DNA of 20,719 bases from Patescibacteria group bacterium (lineage in GTDB: Bacteria > Patescibacteriota > Patescibacteriia > 2-12-FULL-60-25). Shown here piece by piece: positions 13,360-20,719 of this stretch (its first letter is position 1; every line of letters begins with the position of its first letter). The translations under genes and the position numbers were made by a program. Below the pieces are notes generated by a model, which saw only the letters and a list, made by a program, of their open reading frames with translations, ran no database searches and was not told the DNA's origin. Location of the stretch: assembly GCA_018817245.1 (NCBI GenBank), contig JAHIUG010000060.1, positions 1 through 20,719 of the forward strand, in the 5' to 3' direction.

Positions 13360-14379
13360 TCAAAAACTAAAAAGCGGTTGAATCATACCAGCGGCGACCA
13401 AAGCATTTATTAGATTGAAAAAACCAAAAGCCAAAACTATAAGTCCTACCGTTTTAAAGAATATGCCAGATTGCTTTTTTTTGTGAATACCCAGAGAGCT
13501 AAAACTCAAAAGCGCCAACACCGGGAGTGTGCCAAGTGCGAATGCAGACATGATCAAAGCGCCAGTAAAAACACTTCCTGTAGTCAGGGCGTAAATCTGC
13601 ATTGATTGAGTAAAGCCGCACGGTAGAAAAAATGTGGCGACTCCGACAATAAATGGTGTAAGAATGTGATTAATATTTTTAAGACTGTTAATGTGCTTTC
13701 CCATAAAACCCGGCATTGTAATCTGAAATCTTTTTACCCATGGAAACAAATCAAGCAAGTTGATACCGAGTATGATCAAGATTATTGCAACAAGGAAACT
13801 CAATACCGATGTTCCAGTTGTGCCTAGCTGAAAAGCTGAGCCAAGCGCGCCGATAGCTCCTCCTAATATAAAGAATGACATTAATCGACCGACGTGAAAT
13901 AAAATCTGAGGACGTACCTTGTCACCCTCTTTAGCAAATTTTGCGGAGATAGAAAGCACTAAGCCCCCCACAACTGCCATACAAGTAGAAACTGATGCGA
14001 CAAGACCAATCACGAACGCAGTACCAAAACCAACCACAGATGCGTTTACTAAATTTACAATACCGACCTTCTGCAGAAGTACGAATATAGCCATGAACCC
14101 AAAAGCAATAGGCGCCGCAGTTTTAAAATCTGACCACTTCACAAAGTGCTTCCGTTTTTCAACAGAGAGAGTGTAGCCGTGCGGCTTTAATGTCACATTT
14201 AAATCCTGAGCAATATGCTCGGGTTCTTTGTCTCCAAAATCCCCTGTAACCTCAAGGCTGCACGTAGAGAGCGAGGATTTTACTTTGCTTATTTCCGGAA
14301 CTTCGTTGAGCTCACTTTCAGTTAGTAGTTCGCATGTTTTACAGTGCATGCCGTTAACGTGAAATGTATATTTTTTCAT
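13360..14379 (-). CDS. HMA domain fused to a TauE/SafE-DsbD-type membrane transporter
   Basis: The protein has 339 residues. An N-terminal heavy-metal-associated domain (about 1-75) carries the copper motif GMHCKTC with Cys13 and Cys16. Six or more membrane helices follow from about residue 90. Two are cysteine-bearing in matching contexts, VSTCMAVVGG and FLPCGFTQSMQIYAL, as in the DsbD transmembrane/SafE (UreH-like) family. This architecture is common in copper-resistance loci; copper export or reductant transfer to a periplasmic cupredoxin are both possible. It lies 4 bases after the copA stop and before the cupredoxin gene, so it acts in the copper pathway. No strong Shine-Dalgarno is visible. 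Confidence 0.85.
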   Translation of the reverse strand: MKKYTFHVNGMHCKTCELLTESELNEVPEISKVKSSLSTCSLEVTGDFGDKEPEHIAQDLNVTLKPHGYTLSVEKRKHFVKWSDFKTAAPIAFGFMAIFVLLQKVGIVNLVNASVVGFGTAFVIGLVASVSTCMAVVGGLVLSISAKFAKEGDKVRPQILFHVGRLMSFFILGGAIGALGSAFQLGTTGTSVLSFLVAIILIILGINLLDLFPWVKRFQITMPGFMGKHINSLKNINHILTPFIVGVATFFLPCGFTQSMQIYALTTGSVFTGALIMSAFALGTLPVLALLSFSSLGIHKKKQSGIFFKTVGLIVLAFGFFNLINALVAAGMIQPLFSF

Positions 14380-14383
14380 AGTG

Positions 14384-16699
14384 TTATATTTTCTTGCCCT
14401 TTAACCGTAAAGAATTGCTGACAACTGATACGCTTGAAAATGCCATTGCAAGCCCTGCAAAAACCGGATTAAATAACAAACCGAAAATTGGATAAAATAA
14501 TCCGGCAGCAAGTGGTATGCCTATTATGTTGTAAATAAACGCCCAAAAAAGATTCTGCTTAATACTGCGCATCGTAAACTTTGATAACCGTACTGCTTTA
14601 ACCAGTTTTGAAATATCTCCATGCAAAAGTGTTATACCAGCAGTTTCAATCGCTACATCCGTACCAGTTCCCATTGCTATTCCAACATCAGCTTGCGCAA
14701 GAGCGGGCGCATCATTTACACCATCACCGGCCATTGCAACAATGAAACCCCGGCTCTGCAATTCCTTTATCTTGATTAGCTTGTCTTCAGGAAGCACTTC
14801 GGCAACAACATTTTCAATTCCAACTTTTTTTGCGATAACTTGCGCTGTGCCCATCTGATCACCTGTGAGCATAACCATATTAATTCCAAGCTTTCGAAGT
14901 TTTTTTACCGCCTCTACTGCCTCCGGTTTAATATCATCAGCCACCATTGCTATACAAATAACATTTTCTTTTGTAGCTAGGATTATTGGTGTCTTCCCTT
15001 GCTTAACCTCTTTTTCGATTAACTTAAAATCTATAGCCAATCCCAGATCACTGATTAACTTGATATTGCCGGCAAAGTATTCGATATTTTTAATGGTTGC
15101 CTTTACTCCCTTGCCCTCAATGTTTTTAAAATTCGATACTGGCAGCGGAGAGATTTTCTTTGATTTCGCATATTCCAATACAGCATGAGCAATAGGATGT
15201 TCAGATTTACTTTCAAGCGCAGCGAGAATAGCAATAACATTTGCTTCACTCAATTTCGACATGTTCATAAAGCTAACCAGCTCTGGCTTACCCTTTGTAA
15301 TAGTGCCTGTTTTATCGACCACAAGCGTATCTACTTTATAAAGTTTTTCCAGCGTTGCAGCGTCTTTTATTAGAATGCCTTCTCTTGCTCCTTTGCCAAC
15401 ACCAACAATAATCGCGGTCGGCGTCGCAAGCCCAAGAGCGCATGGACAAGCAATAATCAAAACACTGACAAACGAAACTAACCCGTAAGAAATTGCTTGA
15501 GAGAATCCTAATGTTCCTGTTCCAATTAAAAGCCAGGCACCAAGTGCAAGAAACGAAATTACGAGTACGATCGGCACAAACACAGAAGATATCTTGTCTG
15601 CCAACGCCTGAACCGGGGCGCGACTACCCTGTGCATTTTCCACCATCTTTATGATATGCGCGAGTAGTGTTTCTGAGCCGACTTTTGTAGCCTTAAACGT
15701 AAACGCGCCTGTAGTATTAATAGTGCCTGCTACTACAGCGTCGCCGCTCTTTTTCGAAACAGGCATTGGCTCCCCTGTGATCATTGATTCATCAATGTAC
15801 GATGAGCCGTTCTCAAGAACACCATCTACAGGAATGCGGGATCCCGGCTTAATTACCACAACGTCGCCACGAACAACTTGGGTTATGGATATTTCTTGCT
15901 CTTTTCCATTTCGTATAACTGTTGCTGTCTTGGCCTGGAGATTAAGTAGCTTTTCAATAGCATCTCCTGTTTTTATTTTTGCTTTTGCTTCCAAATATTT
16001 GCCCAGTGTAATAAATGCGATAACCACAACTGTAACATCGAAATAAGTACTGTCTACATTAACAAACTGGCTGAGCGGTTCTTTGAAGACAGTAAGGACA
16101 AAACTGTACAAGAAAGCTGCTGACGTGCCAATTCCAATCAATGTATCCATATTGGCTTTGCCATAACGTAAAAAACGATAAACCCCCAAAATATATGGCC
16201 TACCGACAAAAAACAGTGAGTAAATAGCAAAGACTAAAAGCAAATACAGAATAACTTGAGCAGTGACTGCGGATGCCATGGGCACAACTCCTGCTCGCGC
16301 AATAATATCCCAACCCATCACTAAAATACTGAATATGGCGAGCGGTATTACTGACAATACCTTTGTCCGCATAGCGGCAACTTCTGTCAACTTTTCGTTT
16401 TTTGTTTGGCCGATACCGGTGTGTGCTGCATGCTCTTCTGGCGTCATGCTCATTTCTTCAGCTGAAGGGGACTTTTTTTGTTTGCTATCAGGAATAATTA
16501 ATGAATAGCCAAGAGGTTTTATCTTTTTTGATAAAGCGTTATGATTTGTCTTCTTCGGATCAAAAGAAACTTTTATATTTTCTGTAACATAATTTGCTTC
16601 AGCAGATGTTACCCCATCGACTTTTTTAAAAGTCTTTTCAATTATTGAGGAACAAGAAGCACAATGCATTCCTTTTATTTTAAAATTTTGTATTTGCAT
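14384..16699 (-). CDS. copA: Copper-translocating P1B-type ATPase CopA
   Basis: The protein has 771 residues. One N-terminal HMA domain has GMHCASC (Cys13, Cys16). A Met/His-containing linker follows (MSMTPEEHAAHTG), then eight expected membrane helices. Catalytic motifs by position: TGE at 308-310 (actuator domain), CPC at 418-420 in the membrane (metal site of Cu(I) ATPases), DKTGT with the phosphorylated Asp462, SEHP (nucleotide-binding domain) and GDGVNDAP at 658-665. The enzyme exports Cu(I) using ATP. The gene starts 2 bases after csoR. Its Shine-Dalgarno AGAGGAA is encoded by the last csoR codons, indicating translational coupling. Silver may also be a substrate. Confidence 0.95.
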   Translation of the reverse strand: MQIQNFKIKGMHCASCSSIIEKTFKKVDGVTSAEANYVTENIKVSFDPKKTNHNALSKKIKPLGYSLIIPDSKQKKSPSAEEMSMTPEEHAAHTGIGQTKNEKLTEVAAMRTKVLSVIPLAIFSILVMGWDIIARAGVVPMASAVTAQVILYLLLVFAIYSLFFVGRPYILGVYRFLRYGKANMDTLIGIGTSAAFLYSFVLTVFKEPLSQFVNVDSTYFDVTVVVIAFITLGKYLEAKAKIKTGDAIEKLLNLQAKTATVIRNGKEQEISITQVVRGDVVVIKPGSRIPVDGVLENGSSYIDESMITGEPMPVSKKSGDAVVAGTINTTGAFTFKATKVGSETLLAHIIKMVENAQGSRAPVQALADKISSVFVPIVLVISFLALGAWLLIGTGTLGFSQAISYGLVSFVSVLIIACPCALGLATPTAIIVGVGKGAREGILIKDAATLEKLYKVDTLVVDKTGTITKGKPELVSFMNMSKLSEANVIAILAALESKSEHPIAHAVLEYAKSKKISPLPVSNFKNIEGKGVKATIKNIEYFAGNIKLISDLGLAIDFKLIEKEVKQGKTPIILATKENVICIAMVADDIKPEAVEAVKKLRKLGINMVMLTGDQMGTAQVIAKKVGIENVVAEVLPEDKLIKIKELQSRGFIVAMAGDGVNDAPALAQADVGIAMGTGTDVAIETAGITLLHGDISKLVKAVRLSKFTMRSIKQNLFWAFIYNIIGIPLAAGLFYPIFGLLFNPVFAGLAMAFSSVSVVSNSLRLKGKKI

Positions 16700-16701
16700 A
16701 T

Positions 16702-16977
16702 TTATTTCCTCTTGAGTTTATAAACTTTTAAAAGCTCCTCTTTAGCCTTGTTAATCTGTCCTGATTTAACTTGATTAAGAATGCATCCACCAAGATGGTT
16801 CTCAAGCAATAGATCTTCAACATTTGATAACCCTTGTTTTACTGCTGATGTTTGAGTAATCACATCTATACAATAAACATCATTTTCAATCATCTTCTGC
16901 AGCCCTCTAACTTGCCCTTCGATGAGCTTGAGACGACGAATAAGTTGTTCTCTTTTTTTATTGTCAGTGTGTTTCAT
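16702..16977 (-). CDS. csoR: Copper-sensing repressor CsoR
   Basis: The protein has 91 residues, all-helical, of the CsoR/RcnR (DUF156) family. The copper ligands fall at Cys36 (VYCIDVITQ), His61 (ENHLGGC) and Cys65, the same numbers as in Mycobacterium tuberculosis CsoR. This supports Cu(I) rather than nickel sensing. The apo-protein binds an operator and copper binding releases it. A perfect operator, TACCCCCTGGGGGTA, lies in the promoter spacer immediately upstream, so it autoregulates the whole operon. The ATG coincides with the predicted transcription start (6 nt after the -10 box), so the mRNA should be leaderless. It is the first gene of the four-gene operon. Confidence 0.95.
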   Translation of the reverse strand: MKHTDNKKREQLIRRLKLIEGQVRGLQKMIENDVYCIDVITQTSAVKQGLSNVEDLLLENHLGGCILNQVKSGQINKAKEELLKVYKLKRK

Positions 16978-16983
16978 GCTAAA

Positions 16984-17012
16984 AGCATAGTACCCCCTGG
17001 GGGTATAGTCAA
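16984..17012 (-). promoter_or_regulatory. Copper-operon promoter with CsoR operator in the spacer
   Basis: Minus-strand TTGACT (17012-17007), 17-base spacer, TATGCT (16989-16984). The spacer holds the 15-bp palindrome TACCCCCAGGGGGTA (16991-17005). CsoR bound there would cover the RNA-polymerase site directly. Confidence 0.85.
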
Positions 17013-17106
17013 ATGGTGTATATTAACGCCCATATGAACCCTCAAATTCAATGGCTATAAATTGATAGGTTGTTTAACGCATGGGATGTTTATTTGTATT
17101 CGACTC

Positions 17107-17135
17107 TTTACAAACTGCGTCCATTCTGCTAAATC
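17107..17135 (+). promoter_or_regulatory. Possible promoter of the 143-residue protein gene
   Basis: TTTACA (17107-17112), 17 bases, TAAATC (17130-17135). The -10 match is weak. It is the best pair in the gap between the divergent copper operon and the gene at 17167. Confidence 0.35.
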
Positions 17136-17166
17136 CTAAATAGGTCCTTCAACAAAGGAAGGGAAA

Positions 17167-17598
17167 ATGAAGATCTTTGTTTTTCTGAAAAGTCAGATTA
17201 CCCTTTCTGCAATCAGAGGGGCTATCAATACACTCAACTCCGAGCGCGCTGAGCAGATCGTCTTCACCACGAATCATGTAGATGTCTTGGCAGGAATTTA
17301 TACATACGCCGATGAATTTGTGGTTGTGATTTCAGATCAAACTACTGGTTCAGGTCTGCGTGCAGTGCAATTAGCCAGCCAGATAAAAGCTTTACATGCA
17401 AATGTGATCTTCATGGTCTACGGCATCAACCCGGAATACGGCTCGTCAATAGACATCCTGATCAATAGGATTACATGCTTTTATAGGGGCGCCATGGAGC
17501 ACTTATTCTTAGCACACGTTCTGTGCAGCATCGTGGAAGACACAACTCCCGAGAGTCTGAAAAAACAATTCACATCCCTTGATCTGTGCAATGCCTAA
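17167..17598 (+). CDS. Hypothetical protein, 143 residues
   Basis: I do not recognise the family. A short KIFVFLKSQ strand starts the protein. Alternating strand and helix segments follow (EQIVFTTNHVDVLAGIY, EFVVVISDQ, LASQIKALHANVIFMVYGIN), an alpha/beta pattern resembling a response-regulator receiver fold. The acidic pocket is not obvious, however, and no phospho-acceptor Asp can be assigned. No signal peptide or membrane span is present. A Shine-Dalgarno-like AAAGGAAGG precedes the ATG, and a strong terminator follows 5 bases after the stop, so it is a monocistronic gene. The copper operon is divergent; no functional link is shown. Confidence 0.65.
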   Translation: MKIFVFLKSQITLSAIRGAINTLNSERAEQIVFTTNHVDVLAGIYTYADEFVVVISDQTTGSGLRAVQLASQIKALHANVIFMVYGINPEYGSSIDILINRITCFYRGAMEHLFLAHVLCSIVEDTTPESLKKQFTSLDLCNA

Positions 17599-17602
17599 TC
17601 TC

Positions 17603-17628
17603 ACATCCCTTTTCAGGGATGTTTTTTT
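17603..17628 (+). terminator. Rho-independent terminator
   Basis: ACATCCCT (17603-17610), loop TTTC, AGGGATGT (17615-17622) and seven T. Confidence 0.9.
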
Positions 17629-17646
17629 ATGCTGTAATGCGCAAAA

Positions 17647-17730
17647 CACATAGCACATAGCACATAGCACATAGCACATAGCACATAGCACATAGCACAT
17701 AGCACATAGCACATAGCACATAGCACGTAA
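17647..17730 (+). repeat. Tandem heptamer array, 11 x CACATAG
   Basis: Eleven perfect copies of CACATAG (17647-17723) are followed by a variant CACGTAA. The array lies between a terminator and the start of the RimK-like gene, 14 bases before its ATG. Perfect short tandem copies are prone to slippage, so length may vary between cells. The related degenerate tract is at 645-754. Confidence 0.95.
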
Positions 17731-17737
17731 CAAATTT

Positions 17738-18628
17738 ATGAAAATCGGAATTCTTATTGCGTCGCTCCCAAAAGACGAGAAGTACACAAATGCTGATCGG
17801 TTGGTTGAGGCTAGTGAAAAGCGTGGACATGAAATCGTGAAGATCTACGAGCCGTCTTTGAGTTTCACAATCAAAGATGGAGATATATCTGCGTTTCATG
17901 ATGGCGAGCCGCTCCTCGATTTTGATATTCTGATCTATCGCCCAAACTTTATTGAAGAGCCGGGTATTCACTCGCACAATCTTCAACTCTTAAAACGCGC
18001 CGGTTATAAAATCGTTAATGGAGATGAAGGAGCGGTTGCCACGACAAAAAATAAACTTGCGCAACATGTCTTGTTTTCAGAAAACAATATTCCGATGCCG
18101 CGCTGGGCAATTGCTAACGGACCTGTAGCCGCTCGTAAGTCTGCAGATGAGATTGGATATCCGGTAATTATAAAAACCGCGTTTGGAACATTTGGAACCG
18201 GTGTATTTTACGCAGAAAATTCTGAAACTTTTTTGCCAATCGTGGAGTATCTTAACATTCGTGATGGTAATCCAGTCTTAATTGAGGAGTTTGTGAATGA
18301 AGCAGACAGAAAAGATTTGCGTGTTTTCATAGTTGGCGGAAAAATAATCGCGAGCATGGAGAGAACTGCTCGTCCTGGCGATGTGCGCGCTAACGCTTCG
18401 ATCGGAGGCGTGGGCCATGCAATCAAACTGTCTCCAGAAGAAGAGCGACTTGCTATTCGAACCGCTAATTTGTTCGACCTCCAGATATTGGGCGTAGATA
18501 TTATTCGTTCGAACAAGAGACCGCTCGTAATTGAAGTAAATTCCAATCCGGGCTTTAAAGAACTTGAAAAAGCAACAGATATTGATGTTGCTGGAACTAT
18601 AATTGAACAAGCTGTATCATGTTTTTAA
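17738..18628 (+). CDS. RimK-family ATP-grasp ligase
   Basis: The protein has 296 residues. The N-terminal domain (KIGILIASL..., about 1-95) precedes the ATP-grasp fold. Visible features are NKLAQHVLFSENNIPMPRW, the ATP-binding PVIIKTAFGTFGTGV with a glycine-rich loop, the LIEEFVNEADRKDLRVFIVGGK segment (in two pieces: LIEEFVNEADRKDL, RVFIVGGKII), and the metal-binding GVDIIRSN...VIEVNSNPGF. This matches RimK and related enzymes, which ligate glutamate or other amino acids to a peptide or small acceptor with ATP; RimK itself modifies ribosomal protein S6. The true substrate here is not determined. The ATG follows the heptamer array with no Shine-Dalgarno. A secreted protein starts 1 base after the stop. 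Confidence 0.85.
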   Translation: MKIGILIASLPKDEKYTNADRLVEASEKRGHEIVKIYEPSLSFTIKDGDISAFHDGEPLLDFDILIYRPNFIEEPGIHSHNLQLLKRAGYKIVNGDEGAVATTKNKLAQHVLFSENNIPMPRWAIANGPVAARKSADEIGYPVIIKTAFGTFGTGVFYAENSETFLPIVEYLNIRDGNPVLIEEFVNEADRKDLRVFIVGGKIIASMERTARPGDVRANASIGGVGHAIKLSPEEERLAIRTANLFDLQILGVDIIRSNKRPLVIEVNSNPGFKELEKATDIDVAGTIIEQAVSCF

Positions 18629-18629
18629 T

Positions 18630-19415
18630 ATGATTTTATTCCATCGCCTGACTCTCATCTCATTAGGATTAATGATCTTGGCGGCTTTAGCATCTCCCGG
18701 AATAACCAGCGCGACTGAAATCGAAAGTGGCTTGGTAAAGAGTGAATCTTATTCAGCGGTTTACTATTTAGAGGATGGCAAGCGCTACACTTTTCCAAAT
18801 GAGAGCGTTTACTTCAGTTGGTACGATGACTTCTTAAGTGTAAAAACGATCACAGATCAAGAACTTGCTAGCTACAATTTGGCTGGTAATATTACATATC
18901 GTCCCGGCACACTTATAAAAGTGCAAACCGATCCCAAGGTTTACGCAATCTCCAGACATGGAATTCTACATTGGGTAAGTACAGAACAACTTGCATCTAA
19001 AATATTTGGCCAAGACTGGAACAAGCAAGTTTACGATGTTGCTGACACTTTTTTTATAAATTACAAAGTTGATTCCGCAATAAATTCGGAATCTGCTTAT
19101 GATGTCGACGCGGAATTGGCAGTCATGAATATTAACCAAAATCTGAATCGCGTTCCCATCCTCAGACTACTTTCTCAACCTGCTCCAAATCAAGCGCACA
19201 TGCGCCTAATCAAGCCGATTGGAGAAGATGTTAGTTGGACAGTTATCGTCGAAGGCAAGGAGCCAACCGATCCGATGCTGGCGATTTGCGTTGAACCGAA
19301 TTGCTCATTTATTATTGAGTTTAATGGGCCGCAGTATTACACAGCCTTTACTTCCATAGGAGAAAAAATCGTGGGCTCAAACAACATTTTCGTCCGCCCT
19401 CTCCGCTTTAACTAA
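18630..19415 (+). CDS. Secreted protein with a YLEDGKRYTFPN-type repeat domain
   Basis: The protein has about 261 residues from the ATG at 18630, one base after the upstream stop. An earlier in-frame start at 18603 would overlap the ligase gene. A signal peptide is clear (hydrophobic core LTLISLGLMILAALA, likely cleavage after ITSA). The mature part contains YYLEDGKRYTFPNESVYFSWY, ITYRPGTLIKVQTDPKVYAI, GILHWVSTE and DTFFINYKV, a recognisable pattern in secreted proteins that I associate with candidate-phyla bacteria (from memory). The function is unknown. The C-terminal half (about 180-261) is beta-rich with two Cys (ICVEPNC). Tight coupling to the RimK-like gene suggests one transcript. Confidence 0.7.
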   Translation: MILFHRLTLISLGLMILAALASPGITSATEIESGLVKSESYSAVYYLEDGKRYTFPNESVYFSWYDDFLSVKTITDQELASYNLAGNITYRPGTLIKVQTDPKVYAISRHGILHWVSTEQLASKIFGQDWNKQVYDVADTFFINYKVDSAINSESAYDVDAELAVMNINQNLNRVPILRLLSQPAPNQAHMRLIKPIGEDVSWTVIVEGKEPTDPMLAICVEPNCSFIIEFNGPQYYTAFTSIGEKIVGSNNIFVRPLRFN

Positions 19416-19421
19416 ACGCAA

Positions 19422-19512
19422 AGGTCTACGAAAATACTAAAATAAGCAAGATGTGCGAATAGTTAAAAAAATTATTTGTAGATTTCGTATGGATTCGTAT
19501 TTTTGTAGACCT
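19422..19512. repeat. Inverted repeat GGTCTACGAAAATAC / GTATTTTTGTAGACC
   Basis: AGGTCTACGAAAATAC (19422-19437) and GTATTTTTGTAGACCT (19497-19512) match in 15 of 16 positions. The element lies between convergent genes and may act as a terminator for both. Related motifs occur at 381-400 and 4263-4341. Confidence 0.6.
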
Positions 19513-20072
19513 TACGCGCGCTCCACGTAATCGCCGGTTTCCGTATTAACGACAATCTCCTCTCCCTCTTTCATAAAAATAGGAACTTGGACTGTAAAAC
19601 CGACATCAACCTTAGCTTCTTTAGTAACATTGCCGCTAACCGTGTCTCCTTTTACAGCCGGCATAGTTTCAATAATCGTAAAATTCATTTTCTTAGGAAG
19701 CTGTAGCGCAATTGGCTTGTCTTCATATACAACAACAACGATCGTCATTCCTTCTTTTAAATATTTTGCCTGATCTCCAACGTCCTGTTCAGACATACTC
19801 ATCTGATCATAGGTGGCGGAATCCATAAAATTGTAACCCGTATCATCTTTATACAAATACTGCATATTGCGACGCTGCATTTCAACAATTTCAATTGTTT
19901 CCGAAACCTTCCAGGTCATTTCAAGCGAACGCGCATTCTTAACATTTTTTATCCGCGCTCGAACAAAGGCAGCTCCTTTACCCGGATTAATATGTTGGAA
20001 TTCAGTCACAACCCAAAGATCACCGTCTTTGCGAACAACTATTCCTTTTTTGATTTCATTTGGACTTGCCAT
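19512..20072 (-). CDS. efp: Translation elongation factor P
   Basis: The protein has 186 residues, the normal length. EF-P binds between the P and E sites and rescues ribosomes stalled at consecutive prolines. Three beta domains are visible. Domain I carries the tip loop NPGKGAAF with the conserved lysine that is modified in many bacteria. The C-terminal signature is VQVPIFMKEGEEIVVNTETGDYVER (in two pieces: VQVPIFMKEGEEIVV, NTETGDYVER). The ATG at 20072 is chosen. A longer form from 20117 would include the promoter TTGACC/TACGAT and lacks homology. The -10 box lies 9 nt before this ATG, so the leader is only about 2-3 nt. The upstream gene is an EpmA-like enzyme that would modify the lysine. 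Confidence 0.93.
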   Translation of the reverse strand: MASPNEIKKGIVVRKDGDLWVVTEFQHINPGKGAAFVRARIKNVKNARSLEMTWKVSETIEIVEMQRRNMQYLYKDDTGYNFMDSATYDQMSMSEQDVGDQAKYLKEGMTIVVVVYEDKPIALQLPKKMNFTIIETMPAVKGDTVSGNVTKEAKVDVGFTVQVPIFMKEGEEIVVNTETGDYVERA

Positions 20073-20081
20073 AATGCGTGG

Positions 20082-20110
20082 ATCGTAGAACGCAAAAGAA
20101 AATCGGTCAA
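20082..20110 (-). promoter_or_regulatory. Promoter of efp
   Basis: Minus-strand TTGACC (20110-20105), 17 bases, TACGAT (20087-20082). The -35 box overlaps the stop codon of the EpmA-like gene. Confidence 0.6.
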
Positions 20111-20719
20111 ATATCAAACCTCTCTCTTGCTGAGAATGGAAGAATGTCGTTAATGGATTTGCTGCCAGTTAAAAGCATGACCAATCGATCAACACCAAAC
20201 GCTATGCCGGCTGCGTTTCCCATTTTTGGCAGAGCAGATAAAAGCCTCTCATCAATAGACCACGTTTTCTTGCCGAGTTTTGATCTAAGCTCGCGCTCCT
20301 CGGCAAACCTCTCCCTTTGTTCATCCGGATCTGCGAGCTCAGCAAAGCCATTAGCAAGTTCGAACGGACCAATATACAACTCCACGCGCTCCGCATATCT
20401 AGGATCGTCCTCTGAACGACGAGCAAGCGCGGCCATTGAAGCAGGATAGCGATACAAGAAAGTTGGTTGCTCTCCCAATCTTGGTTCAATGTGCGTAAGA
20501 AAAATTTTGAAAAAGATATCATCCCAAGAATCTTCATCGCCCACGGTCTGGTCTAATGAGATGGCGAGATCAACGAGCGCTTGCTTATCTTCCAGCAGGC
20601 TCGAAAGATTAACATTCAAATATTCACAAAATGCAGCTTCCATTGTAATCCGTCTAAAGCTCTCGGCAGATATTCCAATTGGAAGATCCTTCGTCGCTCC
20701 GACTTCCCTCAGGATGACA
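20107..20719 (-). CDS. epmA: EpmA-like lysyl/beta-lysyl transferase, 5' end outside window
   Basis: This is the C-terminal part of a class II lysyl-tRNA-synthetase-like protein; about 200 residues are in the window and the frame is open to the edge. Segments match EpmA (PoxA/GenX), which attaches (R)-beta-lysine to EF-P: PTFLYRYPASMAALARRS, DPRYAERVELYIGPFELANG, FAELADPDEQRERFAEE, and motif 3 AGIAFGVDRLVMLLTGSKSI. There is no sign of the longer LysS sequence in this part, and the efp gene is directly downstream. The window's first codons (VILREVGATKDL) are encoded by an intergenic-type repeat (20684-20719). Either the repeat is read in frame within the gene or the gene is truncated there, which needs sequence beyond the edge. 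EpmA rather than lysyl-tRNA synthetase is favoured but LysS cannot be fully excluded. Confidence 0.8.
   Translation of the reverse strand, partial: VILREVGATKDLPIGISAESFRRITMEAAFCEYLNVNLSSLLEDKQALVDLAISLDQTVGDEDSWDDIFFKIFLTHIEPRLGEQPTFLYRYPASMAALARRSEDDPRYAERVELYIGPFELANGFAELADPDEQRERFAEERELRSKLGKKTWSIDERLLSALPKMGNAAGIAFGVDRLVMLLTGSKSINDILPFSARERFDI
20684..20719. repeat. Intergenic-type repeat at the window edge, in frame with epmA
   Basis: Minus strand: GTCATCCTGAGGGAAG..GGAGCGACGAAGGATCT. It is closely related to the repeat at 9664-9696 and overlaps the open frame of the EpmA-like gene. Confidence 0.45.

Noticed and set aside
14865..16508. Plus-strand ORFs within copA
   Set aside because: They are antisense frames of a well-supported CopA gene with all catalytic motifs.
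17647..17730. CRISPR array
   Set aside because: The units are 7 bases and directly adjacent with no spacers, and no cas genes are present.
17509..17986. Minus-strand ORFs with repeated CAMCYVL residues
   Set aside because: These are translations of the CACATAG array; the periodicity is that of the DNA repeat.

Overview
The window looks like a chromosomal segment from a small-genome, candidate-phyla-radiation-type (Patescibacteria) bacterium. The lineage is an inference. It rests on a 23S-5S operon with no adjacent 16S gene, a 23S gene carrying several self-splicing introns with LAGLIDADG homing endonuclease genes, repeat-rich intergenic DNA, many promoters with the -10 box directly in front of the start codon, and a secreted protein of a kind I associate with these genomes. 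TGA is used as a normal stop, so the recoded Gracilibacteria/Absconditabacteria are unlikely.

Layout. Bases 1-741 hold no convincing protein gene. They contain terminators, palindromic repeats, a DnaA-box-like site and a possible small RNA. Next on the minus strand are a membrane-anchored LytR_C-domain protein (742-1488), a 57-residue membrane protein (1730-1903) and a left-handed beta-helix acyltransferase-like protein (1974-2627). A complete insertion sequence (2691-4043, flanked by the 6-bp repeat GAAAAT) sits between that gene's promoter and the terminator of the rRNA operon. The 5S gene (about 4093-4216) and 23S gene (about 4466-9420) follow, transcribed on the minus strand. The 23S gene is interrupted by three group I introns after E. 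coli-equivalent positions U1931, U2500 and U2596. Each has a visible P1 helix with the U.G pair at the splice site and the conserved S element. The first intron carries an intact homing endonuclease gene, the second carries none, and the third carries one split by a frameshift.

Upstream of 23S is a 450-nt leader with an RNase III-type processing stem and a terminator/antiterminator-like structure. Its promoter shares its -35 element with the divergent rlmH gene, whose product methylates 23S position 1915. rlmH is followed by a PP2C-type phosphatase. Then come a hypothetical protein divergent from thymidine kinase (tdk) and a tRNA-Leu(UAG). A copper-resistance operon on the minus strand reads csoR-copA-HMA/TauE-SafE transporter-cupredoxin, with a CsoR operator filling the promoter spacer.

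The right end holds a small unknown protein with its own terminator, an 11-copy CACATAG heptamer array, a RimK-like ATP-grasp ligase with a secreted protein 1 nt behind it, and efp downstream of a partial EpmA-type lysyltransferase that runs off the window. Functional themes are ribosome biogenesis and modification (23S, 5S, RlmH, EF-P, EpmA, possibly RimK) and copper homeostasis. At least six genes appear to have leaderless or nearly leaderless transcripts, while others have strong Shine-Dalgarno sites.
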